This document shows, piece after piece, positions 5,590 to 6,794 of a stretch of 6,794 nucleotides of DNA. The first letter of the stretch is position 1. Each line of letters begins with the position of its first letter. The notes below the pieces were generated by a model. It saw only the letters and a program-made list of their open reading frames with translations. It searched no databases and was not told the DNA's origin. Source of the DNA: GCA-003244245 sp036279835 (GTDB lineage: Bacteria > Actinomycetota > Actinomycetes > Mycobacteriales > Pseudonocardiaceae); NCBI GenBank assembly GCA_036279835.1, contig DASUII010000065.1:1-6794 (forward strand), in the 5' to 3' direction. A program made the translations under genes and the position numbers.

Positions 5590-6062
5590 ACAACAGGATC
5601 GCACGCCACTGCCGGCGCGCCTTTGCGAGCAGCGCCGGGAGCTATTGCCTCTTCGCCTTACCGCTGGTTCTCAAGATCGCTGAAGTGAGCAGCAACCGTG
5701 CAAAATTGCACTGCCATCACGCACTTTCGGCGATCATGGCACGTGCCAACCTCGCCGCCAGCGGACCCTCCCAGAAGACAACGAGGTAAGTCCCTCGGCA
5801 GCAAACTCCGGTAATTGCCGGGAATGATCGTTCACGGTGATGGGGCCGGGGAATAGCAGGACACCTCGGCGCGGCTAGCAGGTACCTCGGACTGCAGCCA
5901 ACAGGAAGCCTCCCTGGATGCTGGCATCGAAGACGGACGATCGCGCAAGGGCCAATCTCAAGGCACCGTCCTTGTTGGGCGAAGACGACGCTCGACGACG
6001 CGGTCCGCGTCCACCGGGCGGTCCGGGTTGGCATCGGCACGGCAGTGATCGAGGAGGTTTGG
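5590..6062. other. 473-bp region without a recognised gene
   Basis: The stretch separates the minus-strand receiver remnant from the plus-strand dehydrogenase. Open frames here are short or give low-complexity, arginine-rich products typical of shadow frames. Two small stretches look mildly protein-like but match nothing I recognise: a minus-strand end reading LVVFWEGPLAARLARAMIAE near 5790-5725, and a minus-strand end reading SSVFDASIQGGFLLAAVRG near 5950-5885. Palindromes lie at 5698-5711 and 5738-5747. The promoter of the dehydrogenase should be here but was not identified; its ribosome site GAGGAGG is at 6051-6057. Confidence 0.5.
5698..5711. promoter_or_regulatory. AT-centred palindrome GTGCAA-AA-TTGCAC
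   Basis: GTGCAAAATTGCAC has perfect 6-bp arms around AA, about 110 bp upstream of the receiver-protein start and in an AT-richer spot of otherwise GC-rich DNA. It may bind a dimeric regulator. The half-site resembles that of the 4603 and 4636 palindromes (TGCAA), but the spacing differs, so the same protein is unlikely. Position and symmetry are the only evidence. Confidence 0.35.
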
Positions 6063-6794
6063 ATGGACGTCGCAGTGTTAGGCATGGGACGGATGGGGCG
6101 TGCGCTCGCCGCAAGGCTGCTTGCGGGCGGCCACCGGGTGACGGTGTGGAACCGCTCGACGGGCAAGGCCAGCGACGTTGTGTCCGCGGGAGCCCGGGAA
6201 GTGCATAGTGTCGCCGACGCCGTGGACGGTGTCGATGTCGCGGTCACCATGCTGGCCAATGACGGCGCGGTCCGGGCAGTGGCGTTGGGGGAGCTTCGGT
6301 CGTCGATCGGGGCGAAGAGCATCTATGTCGACTGCTCGACGGTGTCACCCAAGCTCAGCGGCGAGCTAGCCGAGACCTTCCCCGCCCGGTTCCTCGCGAT
6401 GCCGGTCGTCGGCAGCCCCGCCGCAGTGCGGGCGGGACAAGCGGTGTTCCTCGCCGGCGGCAACGCCGGCGTCGTGGACCGCCTGCAACCCGTACTGTCG
6501 TCGCTGTCGGAGACCGTGCGGCGATATGACACCGCGCCGCTGGCCCTCACCGCCAAGCTGGCAACGAACCTGTTGCTGCTGTCGGAGGTGGTCGCCCTAG
6601 CCGAGTCGTTCGCCGTCGGTCGCTCGGGGGGTCTCTCGGATGACCAGCTGCGGGACCTGCTCGGCGCCAGCCCCATTGTGGCGCCTGGGTTGAAGAACCG
6701 ATTCGAGGGCGTGCTGACCGGCTCGCAGGAGGGGTGGTGGACCACCGTGCTGGGCGCCAAGGATGCCGGCTTGGCACTCGACATCGCCCAGGAG
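6063..6794 (+). CDS. Beta-hydroxyacid dehydrogenase-like NAD(P)-binding protein (3-hydroxyisobutyrate dehydrogenase family), C-terminus off window
   Basis: The ATG at 6063, five bases after GAGGAGG (6051-6057), opens 244 codons that stay open to the window end. MDVAVLGMGRMGRALAARLL (1-20) is a Rossmann start with G-x-G-x-x-G at 7-12, and VWNRS (28-32) follows strand two; the Arg there favours NADP. VDCSTVSPK (89-97) is the substrate-binding segment, MPVVGSPAAVRAGQAVFLAG (113-132) the domain link, ALTAKLATNLLL (161-172) carries the catalytic-type Lys165 and Asn169, and LGAKDAGLAL (230-239) the second conserved Lys region. Full-length members have about 290 residues, so about 50 are missing beyond the edge. 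Such enzymes oxidise or reduce small beta-hydroxy acids or related imines; several actinobacterial members are only predicted, and the substrate here is unknown. The gene appears intact, unlike its left neighbours. Confidence 0.9.
   Translation, partial: MDVAVLGMGRMGRALAARLLAGGHRVTVWNRSTGKASDVVSAGAREVHSVADAVDGVDVAVTMLANDGAVRAVALGELRSSIGAKSIYVDCSTVSPKLSGELAETFPARFLAMPVVGSPAAVRAGQAVFLAGGNAGVVDRLQPVLSSLSETVRRYDTAPLALTAKLATNLLLLSEVVALAESFAVGRSGGLSDDQLRDLLGASPIVAPGLKNRFEGVLTGSQEGWWTTVLGAKDAGLALDIAQE

Noticed and set aside
4919..5683. Plus-strand open frame of 254 codons as a single protein
   Set aside because: Only the first about 95 codons belong to the response regulator; the rest is the antisense of the opposing receiver gene.
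5717..6322. Minus-strand open frame of 201 codons
   Set aside because: It crosses the start of the well-supported dehydrogenase in antisense and gives a Ser/Thr/Arg-rich product without motifs.
6323..6784. Minus-strand open frame of 153 codons
   Set aside because: Antisense shadow of the dehydrogenase.
1..6794. CRISPR array, tRNA or rRNA genes
   Set aside because: No regularly spaced direct repeats and no tRNA or rRNA-like segments were seen.

Overview
The window is GC-rich DNA with actinobacterial gene content. An IS30-type transposase, an actinobacterial-style zinc formaldehyde dehydrogenase, LuxR/NarL-type response regulators and GTG starts behind AGGAGG-type ribosome sites all point to a mycobacterium, Pseudonocardia, Amycolatopsis or relative. 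The genus cannot be fixed from sequence alone. The mix of a transposase, broken genes and intact small operons looks like a remodelled accessory region.

Layout, left to right. (1) 1-218, minus: the first 72 codons of an IS30-family transposase, cut by the window edge. (2) 426-1154, plus: a pseudogene of glutathione-independent formaldehyde dehydrogenase. It has one frameshift and two internal deletions, including the NAD-binding core. (3) 1164-2968, plus: an intact two-gene membrane operon, a DedA-family protein overlapping by 4 bp a YraQ/ArsP_1-type permease with a His-rich tail. (4) 4572-2959, minus: an intact operon of an AHSA1/SRPBCC protein, an ArsR-type repressor (4-bp overlap) and a DUF899 thioredoxin-like protein. 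Its last gene overlaps the permease tail-to-tail by 10 bp. (5) 4573-4766: a compact control region with two GCAAC-N6-GTTGC palindromes and a separate ACATCCC-N6-GGGATGT inverted repeat. (6) 4767-5589: two decayed response regulators facing each other. The first has lost its DNA-binding domain and carries a frameshift; the second carries two frameshifts. (7) 5590-6062: 473 bp with no recognised gene. (8) 6063 to the window end, plus: the first 244 codons of a beta-hydroxyacid dehydrogenase-type NAD(P)-binding protein.

Working together: DedA and the permease are translationally coupled and probably act in the same membrane process, possibly metal or metalloid handling given the permease family and its His/Met-rich cytosolic parts. 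The ArsR/AHSA1/DUF899 set is most likely self-regulated through the paired palindromes. The two broken response regulators suggest a former two-component module whose histidine kinase is not in this window. All four frameshifts are best read as single-base losses in or next to base runs, so a sequencing cause should be excluded. However, they fall only in three genes, two of which also carry domain-sized deletions, which favours real decay. I found no convincing evidence of a wholly new system. The best leads are the paired operators, the His-tailed permease operon and the cluster of decaying signalling genes.
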